This document shows, piece by piece, positions 21,527 to 34,500 of a stretch of DNA of 64,000 bases. The stretch comes from Erythrophleum ivorense (lineage: Eukaryota; Streptophyta; Magnoliopsida; Fabales; Fabaceae): positions 1,521,501 through 1,585,500 of the forward strand of contig JAIUCV010000117.1 in NCBI GenBank assembly GCA_026724425.1, read 5' to 3'. Under the pieces are notes generated by a model that did not search any database, was not told the DNA's origin, and worked only from the letters and a program-made list of their open reading frames with translations. A program made the position numbers and the translations under genes. Position 1 is the first letter of the stretch. Every line of letters starts with the position of its first letter.

Positions 21527-23622
21527 ATGTCAGGAGCTTTGAATATGACTCTTGATGAGATTGTCAAGAGGGGTAAGAAGACTGCAAGGTCTGGTGGAAG
21601 AGGAATTTCCGGCCGTGGTCGTGGTCGTGGTGGACCAAATGGTTTTCTCGGTGGTGGTGGTGGAAGAGGAAATGGACCTGCTCGAAGAGGTCCTCTTGCT
21701 GTGAACTCTCGCCAATCAACCCTTACAATTAACAAGGCAAGCTCCAAAATCTGGGATCTTCTATGTGTATGAAATGGAAATCTGAGTTTCTGTGCTAAAA
21801 AAACTAAACGATGGGAGGCTCTCTTAACGTACTTATGTTATGGAGAAGCAGGTTTTTTCTCCTTCATGCATTAAGTCTGAATCTTGACGATATTTTGGCA
21901 TTCTTTAACATTCAGAACCTCCTCTAGGAGTTGATACATGCCTTAGAAAAAGCCTCTTACCCCTGCGATTTCAGTGTACTTTGGCAGACACACGCATAGA
22001 TATGTGCACAAGTTCGTAGTTGCATTTTTGACAGTGCTTTTAAGCTGATGAGGAGTTTCAGTTAGCTGAAGCCTGAAGGTCAAAATTTGTTCATCCAGTA
22101 CAAATTAAGACTCTTTTCAGCAACACAGCTGAAAATCCTCAAAAGATGTGTGGTGCTGTCAGTTGTGGCGTTTGGGGGAAAGTTCAGTAACTGTTCTTGG
22201 CAGTAAATATAGGATTTCTAGTGACTTAGCCCTACACAGTCTATTTGCATCTTGCATGAAGTTATTGATGAACATCTTGCTACATCTGGAATCTCTTCAG
22301 CGTACTACAAACGTCATGGTTTTCCTTTTATCATTGCCTTGGTACAAAGACTTTCTTTTGGAAATCGGAGCAGTCGGTCATATTTCATTGTTCCTCCATT
22401 TCATTTGGTTTTCTTCATCGGGTGGTTCTTGACTACTTAGTGGAGCACAAATGGGTGGTTCTCTTCTTTGGAATTATTTTTGTTTTGCAGCTGGCAAACG
22501 CATTGTGTGCTGATGTTATCTGTTCTTTTCAATAGCCTGTTCGTAGGATGAGAAGCTTGCCATGGCAGAGTGATTTGTTTGAAGATGGCCTAAGAGCTGC
22601 TGGTGTATCAGGAGTTGACGTTGAAACCAGGGTCCATATTACAAATCTGGACAACGGTGTTACAAATGAAGATATAAGGGTATAATGATCTGACTTCTAC
22701 ATTCTATGCCTTTTTTTCTTAAAGAACAGGCACTAATTCTATCTTTACGGGATGTAGGAACTCTTCTCTGAGATTGGGGAGCTTAAGCGATACGCTATTC
22801 ATTTTGACAAAAATGGGCGCCCAAGTGTAAGTTACTCACCAATCTTATCAGTTCGTTTCTCTTAACGAATATATAAAGCCTACTCTGGTGCGATGGAATT
22901 TATAGGGCACAGCTGAAGTGGTGTATCCGAGAAGAAGTGATGCATTTCAAGCTTTGAAGAAATACAACAATGTATTATTGGATGGAAGGCCAATGAGGCT
23001 TGAGATTTTGGGTGGTAGCAACACTTCCGAGGTGCCTTTATCGGCTCGTTTGAATGTGAATGTCACTGGACTCAACGGAAGGCTGAAGAGAACCGTTGTT
23101 ATCCAGTATGAGCTTCTATCTTTCTTTTTTCCTCGTTGCATTTTACAGATGATTTGATGAATGCGCAAAGTTACAATCTTCTGTGATGTGCTTTGCAGGC
23201 AAGGAGGAGGTAGAGGTAGAGGTCTCAGAGCGAGAGGAGGAAGAGTTCAAGCTCCTGTCAATCGCCTTCCAGTGTAAGTTTAATACGTTCCTCTTATTTC
23301 CTGTATTGGTTTTACCTGCATAAAAACTGAATCGAATCAGATCTGTATTTATCAAACCGATACCGTACTGTATTTCATATTAACTTGAAGATTATGAAAC
23401 TCTTGTAGCTGTGATTGATCATCTCTTGTTGGCAGTCAAAACAGGCAGGGAGGAACGAGAGGAGGAAGAGGCGGGTTTCGTGGTAGAGGCCGTGGTGGTG
23501 GCGGCGGCGGCCGTGGACGTGGTGGTGGAAAAGGAAATGGAAAGAAGCCAGTGGAGAAGTCGGCTGCTGATCTTGACAAGGATCTTGAGAGCTATCACGC
23601 AGATGCCATGAACACTTCTTAA
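21527..23622 (+). CDS. ALY4: THO/TREX mRNA export adaptor ALY4
   Basis: Six coding exons: 21527-21736, 22536-22679, 22758-22826, 22906-23105, 23199-23273, 23436-23622, giving 294 aa. The protein starts MSGALNMTLDEIVKRG, the conserved N-terminal motif of ALY/REF proteins. An RGG-rich segment follows (residues 20-55), then an RRM at about 102-178 (VHITNL; GTAEVVYPRRSDAFQA), a second RGG-rich region, and the C-terminal motif SAADLDKDLESYHADAM. ALY proteins load onto spliced mRNA with UAP56 in the nucleus and hand it to export factors. Intron 1 starts GC rather than GT (AACAAG|GCAAGC) and ends AG; with this donor the frame joins TINK to PVRRMRSLPWQ as in ALY4. Other introns are GT-AG. Sequence and length match At5g37720. 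Confidence 0.93.
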
Positions 23623-24213
23623 AACTCACAAAGCTATCAAACAGTGTTGTGTTGTTACTGCTAGAGTTTCATCAGTGTTTGAGAGATGATATATTTGCTT
23701 CTCTTTTTCATGCCTTTGGTTTCTAGTGAATTTGGTTTTGTTGGAGGTTGGTGATGTAAAGTAAATGAAAAAGCTCTTTAGAATCCTGTCTTTAATTTGC
23801 TTCCCAAAAACACACAGGCTAAATAGTTGTGCATGGATAGTTTCAGTTTTGGTATTGATAGTTACTATTTAAAGTGTAATTTTTTGAAAAACCAATCCAA
23901 TGTTTTCGATTGTTACAATTACCTGACCCATTCTACAATTCTTATGAAATGCCATTAAGTTTGTTGAGTCTGTTGACACCGGTTTGGTTTTGGTTTGCAC
24001 TGAGATGAAAAAACATGCAACCAATGTGGATTATTTTCTTTGGTTCTGTCTTCGGATCATAGATACACTAGCCAGCCAGTGGCAGTCACACAGCCATTAA
24101 AACTAGAAATGAATTTTATTATATATATCAGACTAAAAATTAGCCGGAAAAAAATGTACAAAACTGAGTAAAAAAAACAAACTCGATCAATTCACAATCA
24201 ACCCTCTTATGTT
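23623..24213. other. Convergent 3' region of ALY4 and the lipase-like gene
   Basis: 590 bases holding the 3' UTRs of two genes that converge. No further coding or repeat structure was recognised. Confidence 0.55.
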
Positions 24214-26521
24214 CTACCTTTGAGGAGCAACGTTCTCATTGAAAACAAATTCTCCAGAATTGCTTCGATGGAAAAGCTTCTCAACCACTTCGTCCCAGTT
24301 CTTCTTCTTCGTCTTGGACTCCGATGCTCCGGCTTCGATGCACTCTTCTTCTGCTTCTGACACAGCGTGCGGGATATTGAGACTCACAGCTCTCTCCAAC
24401 GCATCTTTGTGCTCTTTCTCTAAAGTGCTTAACCTCTCCATTCTCTTCTCTTTTGGTGCCATTGTTACCACTTCCTCTTTACTCTTATCTCTCAATTCCT
24501 GCAACCACACACACATCACCAAAACCACCATTTTTTATAAACCCTAAATCTTAAACCATAGAGAGCAAAATGTTTTCTTTAATAAAAATGTCACCTGCAA
24601 TGCCTTTTCGGATTCTCTTTCGATCCAAAGTATCGCATGATCGGATGTTGCATTCGACGATAATACTATATGTTCAAATCTCCCATCCACGGGAATCGCG
24701 GTTCTAACTTCAGGAGGAAACCTTCCACATCTAAAAAATAAACAACATAATCAGAGAACAATCACAAGCAAAAACTAGCTAAAAAGTTGGCATTAACTTT
24801 GATATTACCTGCAAAATTTTCGCTCAACGATATGATAAATTCGACCGGGAGCATAAAGTCTTCGAGGATCCCTTAGTTTTCGACCCTCTGGTATAAATGT
24901 ATCTCTCAAACAAACTAGAAACAACAAGCAAGGCAAGCTGTACAAACAACAAATACAAAATGTTGAATAAGCTATAAATAAGTTCATACCAACAAAGAAG
25001 CATTTTATAATTTTGATATGAAAAAAAGTACTAACCAGAATACAGATTTGAAAATATCTTCTAATGGTGTGGCCGTTCTTGGTAAAAAATCATCCTACAA
25101 TTCCACAAAAAAAAGAAAAAAAAAAACTAAGCTTCTTAAGATTCATCTACTTAGTAGTAACTGTAAGTAAGTATCTTAGTCTTGAGAAGTTTGTAGATGC
25201 CTTTCTTAACAACCAAACAACCTCCAAATTCTGCAGAATATTCTGACCAAACTCGAGAAGGAAAAAAAAGGAAAAATTCAATTCGATTTTTGCTTTGATT
25301 GATTCCATGTACATACAAAGGCATATTCGTAACTTACAAAAGATAACAATGACAAAAGCTTGGTCAACAATGGACCAACTACCACGATCCATAGAAAGAG
25401 TTATGCACATAGTTTTAAGTTTTATACCAAAATTTGGAAAAATACTTTAGACTTTATAAAAATTAGTCTAAAATCTAAACTCTAAATCCTAAGAAAAACC
25501 AAACACATAACCCTTAATATTACAACTTAAACAAAATAGTCAATTTTCTCAAATTTTTAAGAGATTCAACCTATTTCTTGATAAAAAAAAATTGTTAAAA
25601 AATTCTCAGTTATCTCATCTAACATTGTAAGTTTGTAACACCAATGTCTTAACTAAATAACCTAAATTAACGCAAATTTGTTTGGAACTAAAATCTCTCT
25701 AACCACATTACTGAAACTTATAAATAACATTGACATTATTATCGCATTTCCACCAAAAAAACATTGACATTATTAAGTGATAAACCAAAAAGGAAAAAAA
25801 CTTCAGTTTTAAAATGAACCTGCAAAATAACGGAGTAGATGACGTCAGCGTACTTAACAGCGAGATTAAGCGACATACATCTCGCCGGAGCCACCGCAAA
25901 ACACCGAATCTTACTCCTAGGCACTCCACCAATCATCGCCGGAGTATTAACAACCAAAACCGCCATCAACGCCGCAACACCAGATCCCAAAGAATGACCA
26001 GCAAAAACCATATCATACTCTTTCCCATTCTCTTCCCAAACACTACGAAGCGTCTCCGATTCCTGATTCAAAACCCACGCCGCCGATTTCAACAGCCCGC
26101 GATGAACAAACCCACCACCGAGCATCTTCTGTCCGAGTTTATTATCCAATAGGATCTTGTAATCGCTCTCTTTCGCTAAGTTTAAGCCGCGGATCGCGAG
26201 CACGATCTCACGGTGGTCGTGGTCGACGTAGATGATGTACGGCGGAGATCTGCCTTGGGTTTTCTCGTGGGTCACTCTTTTGATCACACAGTCTGGGTTT
26301 AGATCGAATTTTCCGATCGAAGGTGAGATTTTTGGAGTTTGGAGATTCGGCTCGTAGACGGCGAGGATCACGCGGCAGATTCTCGGGATCGGTTCGAATT
26401 CTTCGGGTGTTGCTGATGTCCACGTGGCACTGTCGTCGGAGCCCACGTGTGTGCAACGTTTCCATGCCCACCGACTGAAACCGACGCAGAAGACACATTC
26501 GAGTCCACAAGTTACAGACAT
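24214..26521 (-). CDS. Class-3 lipase-like alpha/beta hydrolase (calmodulin-binding heat-shock protein-like)
   Basis: Five exons on the minus strand: 26521-25820, 25094-25036, 24937-24809, 24730-24595, 24498-24214, giving 436 aa with GT-AG introns. The large first exon holds an N-terminal lipase-3-associated segment and the hydrolase core, with nucleophile elbow GHSLGSG and YVDHDHREIVLAIRG upstream of it. Later exons give DDFLPRT, LYAPGRIYHI, DHAILWIERES and a Glu/Lys-rich C-terminal tail. The family is annotated in A. thaliana (At5g37710) as an alpha/beta hydrolase related to a calmodulin-binding heat-shock protein; substrate and role are not established. The first intron (725 bases) is AT-rich and contains nothing recognised. 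The gene converges with ALY4. Confidence 0.88.
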
Positions 26522-28392
26522 TTTCTGATGATTTCGAAGAAAAATCGAAACTTTTTACCTAAAGCTGAGATTTTTAAAAGCGATTTGAAATTTTGGGAGG
26601 AGGAAAGTCGAATTTTTTTACCCAAAGATGAGTGTTTTTTTTTGCAGCTAGGAGCAGAGAGGAGTTGAAATTAGAGGATTTAGGTTTTAAAGAAGTTAAG
26701 ATTTGGGATTATCAGAGGAGGAAAAACGAAAATTTGAGAGAAAGCTGAGATTTTTCAACTAGAAATCGATGGATTTTGAGAATTAGTGGAGTGGGAGCAA
26801 AATTAATTAAATTTTAAAAGTTGGGATTTGGTATTGGGATTTGGGGGAATTCATGGGAAAGAAAATAAAACTGAAATTTAAAGAGATATAAAGGAAATGG
26901 ATCGACAACATGGAAGAAGAAACTAGAGAGTTGCAAAGAGAGAGCATCATCATAAAGAGAAAAGGTTAAAGAAGAAGAAACCAGCTAAGTAAGACAGATA
27001 AGATTCACAAGTGAGATAATCTGGACAGAGACAGGCGAGCCCAAAAGGAAAAGAATTCAAGAACATGTCCCATTTTCCCTAAGTCTTTCTATAAAAAACA
27101 CATTTTTTTGTTCCTTTTTTTTTTAATAAGGTTTTTAGTTTTATACAATTCTTGTGATTTGTAGAAAAATATTTGATTCTCATCTGATAACCCATCTGTA
27201 CAAAGGAAGAAGCTATGTTGACCATTTTTCAGGTTATATGCCCCTTTGACTGACTACTTCTCTTCAAAATTTGCTTTTCTTTGCCGTCTGTGTCCGTGTT
27301 CTCACTTTCGTCTTGACACAATTAACGGCAAATAAAAAATTGTTTGATTGTCTCTTGGATAACTTTTTTTTTTCCTCTTTGTCCTAGAGTCTAGATCGTC
27401 TGCTTGAATACAGAACCAAAACCCAATTGAAATCATGATTGAATACGATCAGAAAAATGTCATTGTTTGAATTTTGGTTTCTTACCGTAAATGGTACAAT
27501 AAACCAAACAAATCTAACCACATTTTGACCTTTTTTTTTAACCACATTTTGACTTATGACGTCAGTTGGCCAACTACTATCTCACCATTCAATTCCTATA
27601 CAATCAAATCATAACTTGCAAGACCCTATACATACTTTATAAAGTAATCTAAATACTCTTTTCATACTCTTTCCTTATACCCATAATACATTTTCATGAT
27701 AAAATTTTTGGTTTTTCGTTTTGAATACAGTTTACCCTCATCCATACTTGGACCACAGATATGGTGTAAGGGAGACAGCTGATTGTCCACGCAGATATGA
27801 TCGTACCGAGCAAAACTAAGGCCTTGAAGCAACCATTCCACTCCGGATCGAACCAACATTTTAGTATGGCAAGTTGCATACATTTTGGCATGTCGTTACT
27901 GTTTACTGTGTACTAAACATACGTTTTTGGTCCAAAGTAAATTGGACAATCGTATTGTAAAAAGAAGATGCGATTTGGTCCAGGTTGGGTTTGAATGCTA
28001 GTTTAACCGAAAATCTTTAGAACACAATCAAAAGGATATGTACGTAGATGTTCCAAGCCAATGTTTTCAAAACGTTAAGAGTCTAACCAAAAGTAGATGT
28101 ATCAGCTGACATCTTTTCCCAACCATGATGTTTCTCTCGAAAATTCATTCTTCCAGAACAATAAAAAGAAAGAAAAAAAAGATGAATGTACGTGAAAATC
28201 AAGCAAACTTTTATAGTTAAGAAAATAAGCACCTAATATTTTCTAACTTGCTGTAATGGGTTTATAGGCATGACCAATTTAATAAGAAATAATACAAATG
28301 AACCAACATCATTCATCACTATATATATCCAACACTCGTTCACATATATTCTGTCCAAATTATAGAGATTAAGTAACCTGTCCAAGTTAGAG
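26522..28392. other. Divergent intergenic region, lipase-like gene / GDSL gene
   Basis: 1.87 kb between two divergent genes, so it should hold both promoters. The first 350 bases are purine-rich leader-like sequence for the minus-strand gene. Near 28320-28328 a TATATATAT element lies about 70 bases upstream of the GDSL start. Short ORFs at 27660-27890 have no recognisable domain and are considered chance. No transposon ends were seen. Confidence 0.5.
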
Positions 28393-31075
28393 ATGATGAT
28401 TTTAAGGCTGGTTCTCGCCATTATCATCTCCGCCTACGTAGCCGCACAATCAGTCTCAACGACGACGTCGCTCGTAACCTATATATTCGGCGACTCTTTA
28501 ACTGAAGTTGGTAACAACAATTATATGCAATATTCGCTAGCGAGATCCGATTTTCCATGGTATGGGATTGATTTTTCCGGCGGCAAAGCTACCGGGAGAT
28601 TCACTAACGGACGGACTATCGGCGATATCATATGTGCATACTCTCCCTTTCTTCATAGACCTATGCATATAGATATATCTACACATGCATGTTTTAGTTC
28701 TCATGTATATATTATACAATCATTCATTTATTTTTCTTTTTTTTTTTATATAAAGACATTATTCACTTCTTCTACCATTTCTTCTTGTATTTCTGTGACA
28801 CAGATTATTAAATCTGGGCATAAAGTTGTTTTTCGGATTATTTTTCTTTGAATTTTGTTTTTTTCAAGAGTAAGTCCAAATTATCGAAATTTTTCTGGTT
28901 CGACTTTGTTTTCGGTTTTGACATAACTTTAGAGAGAAAAAAACTGATACAGTTCTTAATATAGAAGTAAATATTTCTATATATATTATTTTTCAAAAAC
29001 ATTCGCTGTAAAGAAATTTAGCCTTATTTGCTCAAGACATAAATTTCCAAATGATTCAGTTCGTTTTGCTTATGCTAATAAATTTGTTATAGCTTCTATA
29101 CCCACTCTTACGCATTATAACTTTGGTTGTTTACTCTAAGATTCAATAATATTAAAATGTTTTTTATAGCTACAAAGCTTGGGATTCCATCGCCACCACC
29201 ATATCTATCGTTATCAAGAAACGACGATGCATTTCTCAACGGTATCAATTACGCATCCGGAGGAGCTGGAATCCTCAATGAAACCGGCCTTTACTTCGTA
29301 TTTCTCTTACCTTTTTTCTCTTTCTTCCTTATATTTTTTGTTTCTCTTCTCGTCGTTTGATATATTCTTTTCACTGAGCAGATTCAAAGGTTGACGTTCG
29401 ATGATCAAATAAATTGTTTTAAGAAAACTAAAGAAATTATTAGGGCGAAAATCGGAGATAGAGCTGCGAACAAGCATGTAAATGATGCCATGTACTTCAT
29501 TGGCTTAGGTATAAGTTTAAATTTAAATAACTTGGATTTATAGTTTCTTCCCTAGTTTTTCATTTGGTAGAAACGTACTTGTAAATTACGATCACTATTG
29601 ACATAATTTCTTTTCATTTTTTATGTTTAACTTTCAATAGGAAGCAACGATTATGTAAACAATTTCTTGCAGCCATTTATGGCAGATGGGCAACAATATA
29701 CACATGACGATTTTGTCGAACTCTTGACCTCAACCCTAAGCAATCAACTTACGGTATTCTAACCAACTTCTACTTCCATTCCATTTGAATTATTCACTTT
29801 TTTTTTTTTCAAATTTATATCGAAAATATATACAATAGTAAACTACTTAAAAGAATTATAGTAACTATGGACATCATAGTAGACTCCTGTAAAATTTCAA
29901 TTTATATAAATAACCAAATGACACCAATGTACTTAATAATGCAAAATCATGCATGTTCTTACGTCAAATAACGCAATATCATGTAAAATTCATTATCAAA
30001 ACACGTTATTTTGATTATGCATGTAGTTTTACAAACAAAACACGACATAACAGACGTTTATATAAATCAATGGCATGATTGATTTTTTAATCGCGAAACA
30101 TATTGTTATTATCAAGAATATCAATGTTACTTCACCAAACCTACGTGGAGGTAGATTTAGGTCAAATGACATTTACCTAATTGATTACTATTTTGGCTAT
30201 TTGCTTAGATGTTAACATGAAATATTTGGGTTTTGTTGGAAGTAGACGGTATACAAATTAGGAGGGAGGAAGGTTATATTTCATGGACTAGGTCCATTGG
30301 GCTGTATCCCATCGCAGAGAGTGAAGTCAAAGACAGGCATGTGCTTGAAGCGTGTCAACGAGTGGGTAATGGAATTCAACACAAGAACACAGAAGCTTTT
30401 GGAAGATCTCAACAAACGACTTCCCGGAGCTAAATTCGCCTTCGCCGATACTTATCCCGCCGTTCTCGATCTCATCAACAATCCCACTCACTACGGTAAA
30501 AACCTAATCATTTTCAAGAAAATCAAATTTTTGAGTTTGTGTTGTGTTTTAGGAGTGTCGATATCGAATATCACAATATGTTATAGGTTTCTAGCTCAAA
30601 ACTAATTGACAATAAAAAATAAAAAAACTAATTGACAATCAATAGATTAGTCTATATCTTTTATATACTATTTAAGATCTAATTTTAACTTTTGATATAT
30701 TAAGTAAAGATCAAGAACATGTATAATTCGAATATTTAAGAATACTACTCACAAAACATCCAATCAAATACGTGTTGGTCGTTTAGCTAGTTACAGTCCT
30801 AGTTTGCGTTTTGTTCGATGACGCTAACGTGATTTTTCATAAACGCAGGATTTAAGGTAGCAAACACGTCGTGTTGCAACGTGGACACAAGCGTTGGAGG
30901 TCTTTGTCTTCCCAATTCCAAGATGTGTAAAAACCGTAAAGACTTTGTCTTCTGGGACGCATTTCATCCGTCCGATTCAGCTAATCAAATCCTAGCCGAT
31001 CATCTTTTCTCTTCTCTTCTCGCGTCTTCCCCTTCTCCTTCTCCTGCTCATGCTCCTAAATCGCCATCAGCATAA
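28393..31075 (+). CDS. GDSL-type esterase/lipase (SGNH hydrolase)
   Basis: Six exons: 28393-28633, 29170-29297, 29382-29508, 29641-29753, 30246-30495, 30849-31075, giving 361 aa; all introns are GT-AG. A signal peptide occupies about residues 1-18. SGNH blocks: block I FGDSLTEVGNNN with catalytic Ser35, block II GGKATGRFTNGR, block III GLGSNDYVNNF, and block V WDAFHPSD with Asp323 and His326. The secreted plant GDSL family hydrolyses acyl esters, including cutin and wax monomers; the substrate of this member is unknown. The tail is Ser/Pro-rich (SSPSPSPAHAPKSPSA). Sequence and exon pattern match At5g37690 (356 aa). Intron 1 (536 bases) and intron 4 (492 bases) are large but contain no recognised element. 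Confidence 0.92.
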
Positions 31076-31318
31076 TTTTTGTATAAATCAAAACAACACG
31101 ACACTCTCTTGTTAATTACTAGTTAAATTTAACGGAACTACTTGCTACATAGATCATAGATGCATGTGTCTTTAATTTATGTTCTTGATGTAACCATCGG
31201 GACAAGTATGTGTGCCTTGTTACACAATTATTATTTTATTTTGAGATAATTATGGTTTTGTATGGTTCGTGAATACATCTTTTCATAGTTCGTGTTCAGG
31301 GTTCCTGAACATAGGTTA

Positions 31319-31436
31319 TGTTAAGTTATACGGGCTTCCAACTCAAAACCAATTGGCAATGAGTGGAGTGGTCCATATCCCTTATATATTAAGGGAGATC
31401 CCTTCCAACTTCCGATGTGGGATATATTCCCTAATA
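31319..31436 (-). repeat. TRIM-like LTR (3' copy)
   Basis: 118 bases. On the minus strand it contains ATCCCACATCGG about 12 bases from its start and a TATATAAGGG box about 30 bases later, then GTTTTGAGTTGGAAGCCCGT near its end. Because no second copy exists here, the start is set by the polypurine tract and the end by the CTTAACA terminus. Confidence 0.7.
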
Positions 31437-31581
31437 CGCCCCCTCGAGACGATGGTTCTTTGGCCATCGATATCGATATGTTCGGGCTTGGATCGACGGC
31501 ACCAGTTTTGGGCCTCGTCGATAATTGGACCAACTTTGGGTCGGATCGGGTTGGATTGCGTGGATCAGGGCTCTGATACCA
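31319..31581 (-). mobile_element. TRIM-like miniature LTR retroelement, 5' LTR missing
   Basis: Read on the minus strand: primer binding site TGGTATCAGAGCC (31581-31569), about 120 bases of non-coding interior, polypurine tract TCTCGAGGGGGCG (31449-31437), then a 118-base 3' LTR (31436-31319) that starts TATTAGGGAATATATCCC (TG mutated to TA) and ends CTTAACA. Such a short distance between primer site and polypurine tract, with no coding, is the hallmark of TRIMs (Katydid-type). The 5' LTR that should follow the primer site is absent; Copia-2 gag starts there instead. GGTTA (31314-31318) abuts the outer end. LTR boundaries rest on one copy only. Confidence 0.75.
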
Positions 31582-31582
31582 A

Positions 31583-34500
31583 GCCAAGCCAAGCAAAGGT
31601 CACTTTAAGCAACTCAAGCAGCAGATCAAACAATGGACGAAGGGTACAAAGTCCATTACTGAATATTATCAGGGCCTAACTACTCGCTTTGATCAGTTAG
31701 CACTCCTCGGTAAGGCGATGGATCTGGAAGATCAGATCGAATTCCTCCTTGAAGGACTTCCAGAAGAATACAAAACAGTGGTTGACCAAATTGAAGGCCG
31801 TGATTCACCACCGTCTCTCACTGAAATTCATGAGAAGCTGATCAACCATGAGGCGAAGCTTCAATCTGCCGTCGTTGTGTCTCCAACTCCAGTCTCGGTT
31901 AACGCTGCTCAATACCGGGGCTCCAACAACAACAACTATCGGGGACAAAACCGCAATACCAACAATCGCGGTACTCAAACGTGGCAACAACAACAGTTCC
32001 AGCCTCGACAAGATTCCAATGCTCCTCGTGGATATCAGGGTCGTTGTCAGATTTGCGGTGTTCATGGCCATAGCGCCAAACGCTGCTCGCAGCTACAACT
32101 ATCTGGTGGATCTTATGGCACACAACAGCGTCAGCAAGCGACGGTTCCTTGGCAACCAAGAGCAAACTTAGCTGCTGCTCCATCATACTCCGCCAACAAT
32201 TGGCTCCTTGATAGTGGTGCTACACATCACTTGACCACTGACTTGAACAACCTCTCTTTGCATGAACCGTACCTTGGTGGAGAAGAGGTGACAATTGCAG
32301 ATGGCTCTAGCCTCCGGATTTCGCACACTGGTTCAACCCAACTTTCAACTCCCTCTCGTTTATTATCTTTAAAAGACGTGTTATATGTCCCAAACCTGCA
32401 AAAGAACTTGATTTCAGTTTATCGTTTATGCAATACTAACCGTGTCTCTGTTGAATTCTTCCCGGCTTCGTTTCAGGTGAAGGATCTGAAAATGGGGGCC
32501 CGATTGCTCCAAGGCAGGACTAAAGATGAGCTATACGAGTGGCCGGTCTCACCCCAATCCATCCTATCTCTCGCAGCTTCACCCACACCAAAAACAGATC
32601 TTCATCATTGGCATTCAAGACTTGGCCACCCATCTCCTCCTATTCTTCAAAAGCTTGTTTCTCAATTTCATTTACCTCTTTCTTCTTCTCAAAAACAATT
32701 TGCTTGTTCTGATTGTCTCATTAATAAAGCTCATAAGCTTCCTTTTTCCACAAACACAATTACCTCACAAAAACCTCTTGAATATCTTTACACTGATGTC
32801 TGGTCTTCTCCCATCCTTTCTGTCGACAATTATCGATACTACCTTGTCATTGTCGACCACTTCACCCGATACACATGGCTGTATCCATTAAAGCAGAAAT
32901 CCCAAGTCCGAGAGGTGTTCATGGCGTTCAAAGCTCTTGTGGAGAACAAGTTCCAAACAAAGATCGGCACCTTGTATTCTGATAACGGTGGCGAGTTTAT
33001 TGCACTCCGCAACTTTCTCTCGTCCACCGGAATATCTCACCTCACCTCTCCGCCGCACACCCCAGAGCACAATGGGATCTCGGAACGTAAACATCGCCAT
33101 GTCGTGGAAACTGGTCTCACTCTCCTCAGCCAATCAGCGATGCCCAAAAACTATTGGCCGTTTGCATTCGCCACAGCCGTTTACCTCATCAACCGCCTCC
33201 CCACCGCAGTGCTCAACAACGACTCACCATACCAGAAGCTCTTTCAACAATCACCAAACTACTTAAAGCTTCGCATCTTTGGCTGCTCGTGTTTCCCGTG
33301 GCTCCGCCCCTACACCAAGCACAAATTGGATGATCGCTCGATTCACTGTGCATTTCTTGGCTATTCTCTAAGTCAAAGTGCTTATCTATGTCTCGATCGA
33401 AAGTTTGGTCGCATTTACACATCGCGACATGTGACGTTCGATGAAACAAGTTTCCCGTTTGCCGCCTCGGCGCCCTTAATCGAGACCTCACCGGTGGAGT
33501 CGTCTTCAGCTCATACCCCAGCCACCATGGTACCCACTCGTCCGCCGCCACTCGTAACAGCGCATCCGTCTTCGCCTGCGAGCTCTCCGCCGCCGAATTT
33601 AGATCCTCACCCAACCTCGTCGGTGATGAACTCATCCTCGTCGGACACAACAGGAGACACAGGTAGTATTGCTAACAATGATATGGGCTCTAATATTGCT
33701 GCAGGCCCAACATCGAGTTCTAATGCTCTCCCCAGCCCAACCATCCCAAATCCTCCTACATCAGCCACCACAAACAGCCCATCCAATACAAGCCCAAATT
33801 CAACCTCACATAACCAGCCCACTCAACTCTCACCTTCCTCCTCCTCATCCTCTGCCGTCTCTGAACATCCGCCACCGCCGGTCGAGAATGTTCATCAAAT
33901 GACCACTCGTGCCAAAAACAATATCACCAAACCCAAAACCAAATTTAGCCTTAACACCATCACCCAAAAGCCTTACATTCCCACCACTGTGAACCAGGCT
34001 TTGCGAGATCCGAGATGGAGAACCGCCATGGGAGACGAATTCAATGCACAAGTCCGAAATCATACATTCGACTTAGTCCCGCCGCATCCTCACCAACATG
34101 TCATCGACACCAAGTGGATCTTTACACTCAAATATCTTCCTACTGGTGTTCTTGACAGGTATAAGGCACGATTTGTGGCGAGAGGATTCACACAACAACA
34201 GGGGGTTGACTACGCAGAAACATTTAGCCCCGTCGTAAAGTCTGATACAATTAGAGTGGTTCTCCACCATGCGGTTAGTAATTCATGGCAAATTAAACAA
34301 CTTGATGTCAATAACGCATTTTTGCAAGGGACGCTTACCGATGAAGTCTATGTTGCTCAACCTCCTGGATTCATCGACAAAGATCGTCCAGACCATGTAT
34401 GTCGTCTCCGGAAAGCCTTGTATGGCCTCAAACAAGCGCCCAGGGCTTGGTATCAGGAATTGAAGAAATTTCTGCTCAATATTGGATTCAAAAACTCGGT

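Noticed and set aside
27662..27891. Two overlapping small minus-strand ORFs between the lipase-like and GDSL genes
   Set aside because: AT-rich intergenic DNA, no domain, no splice partner found.
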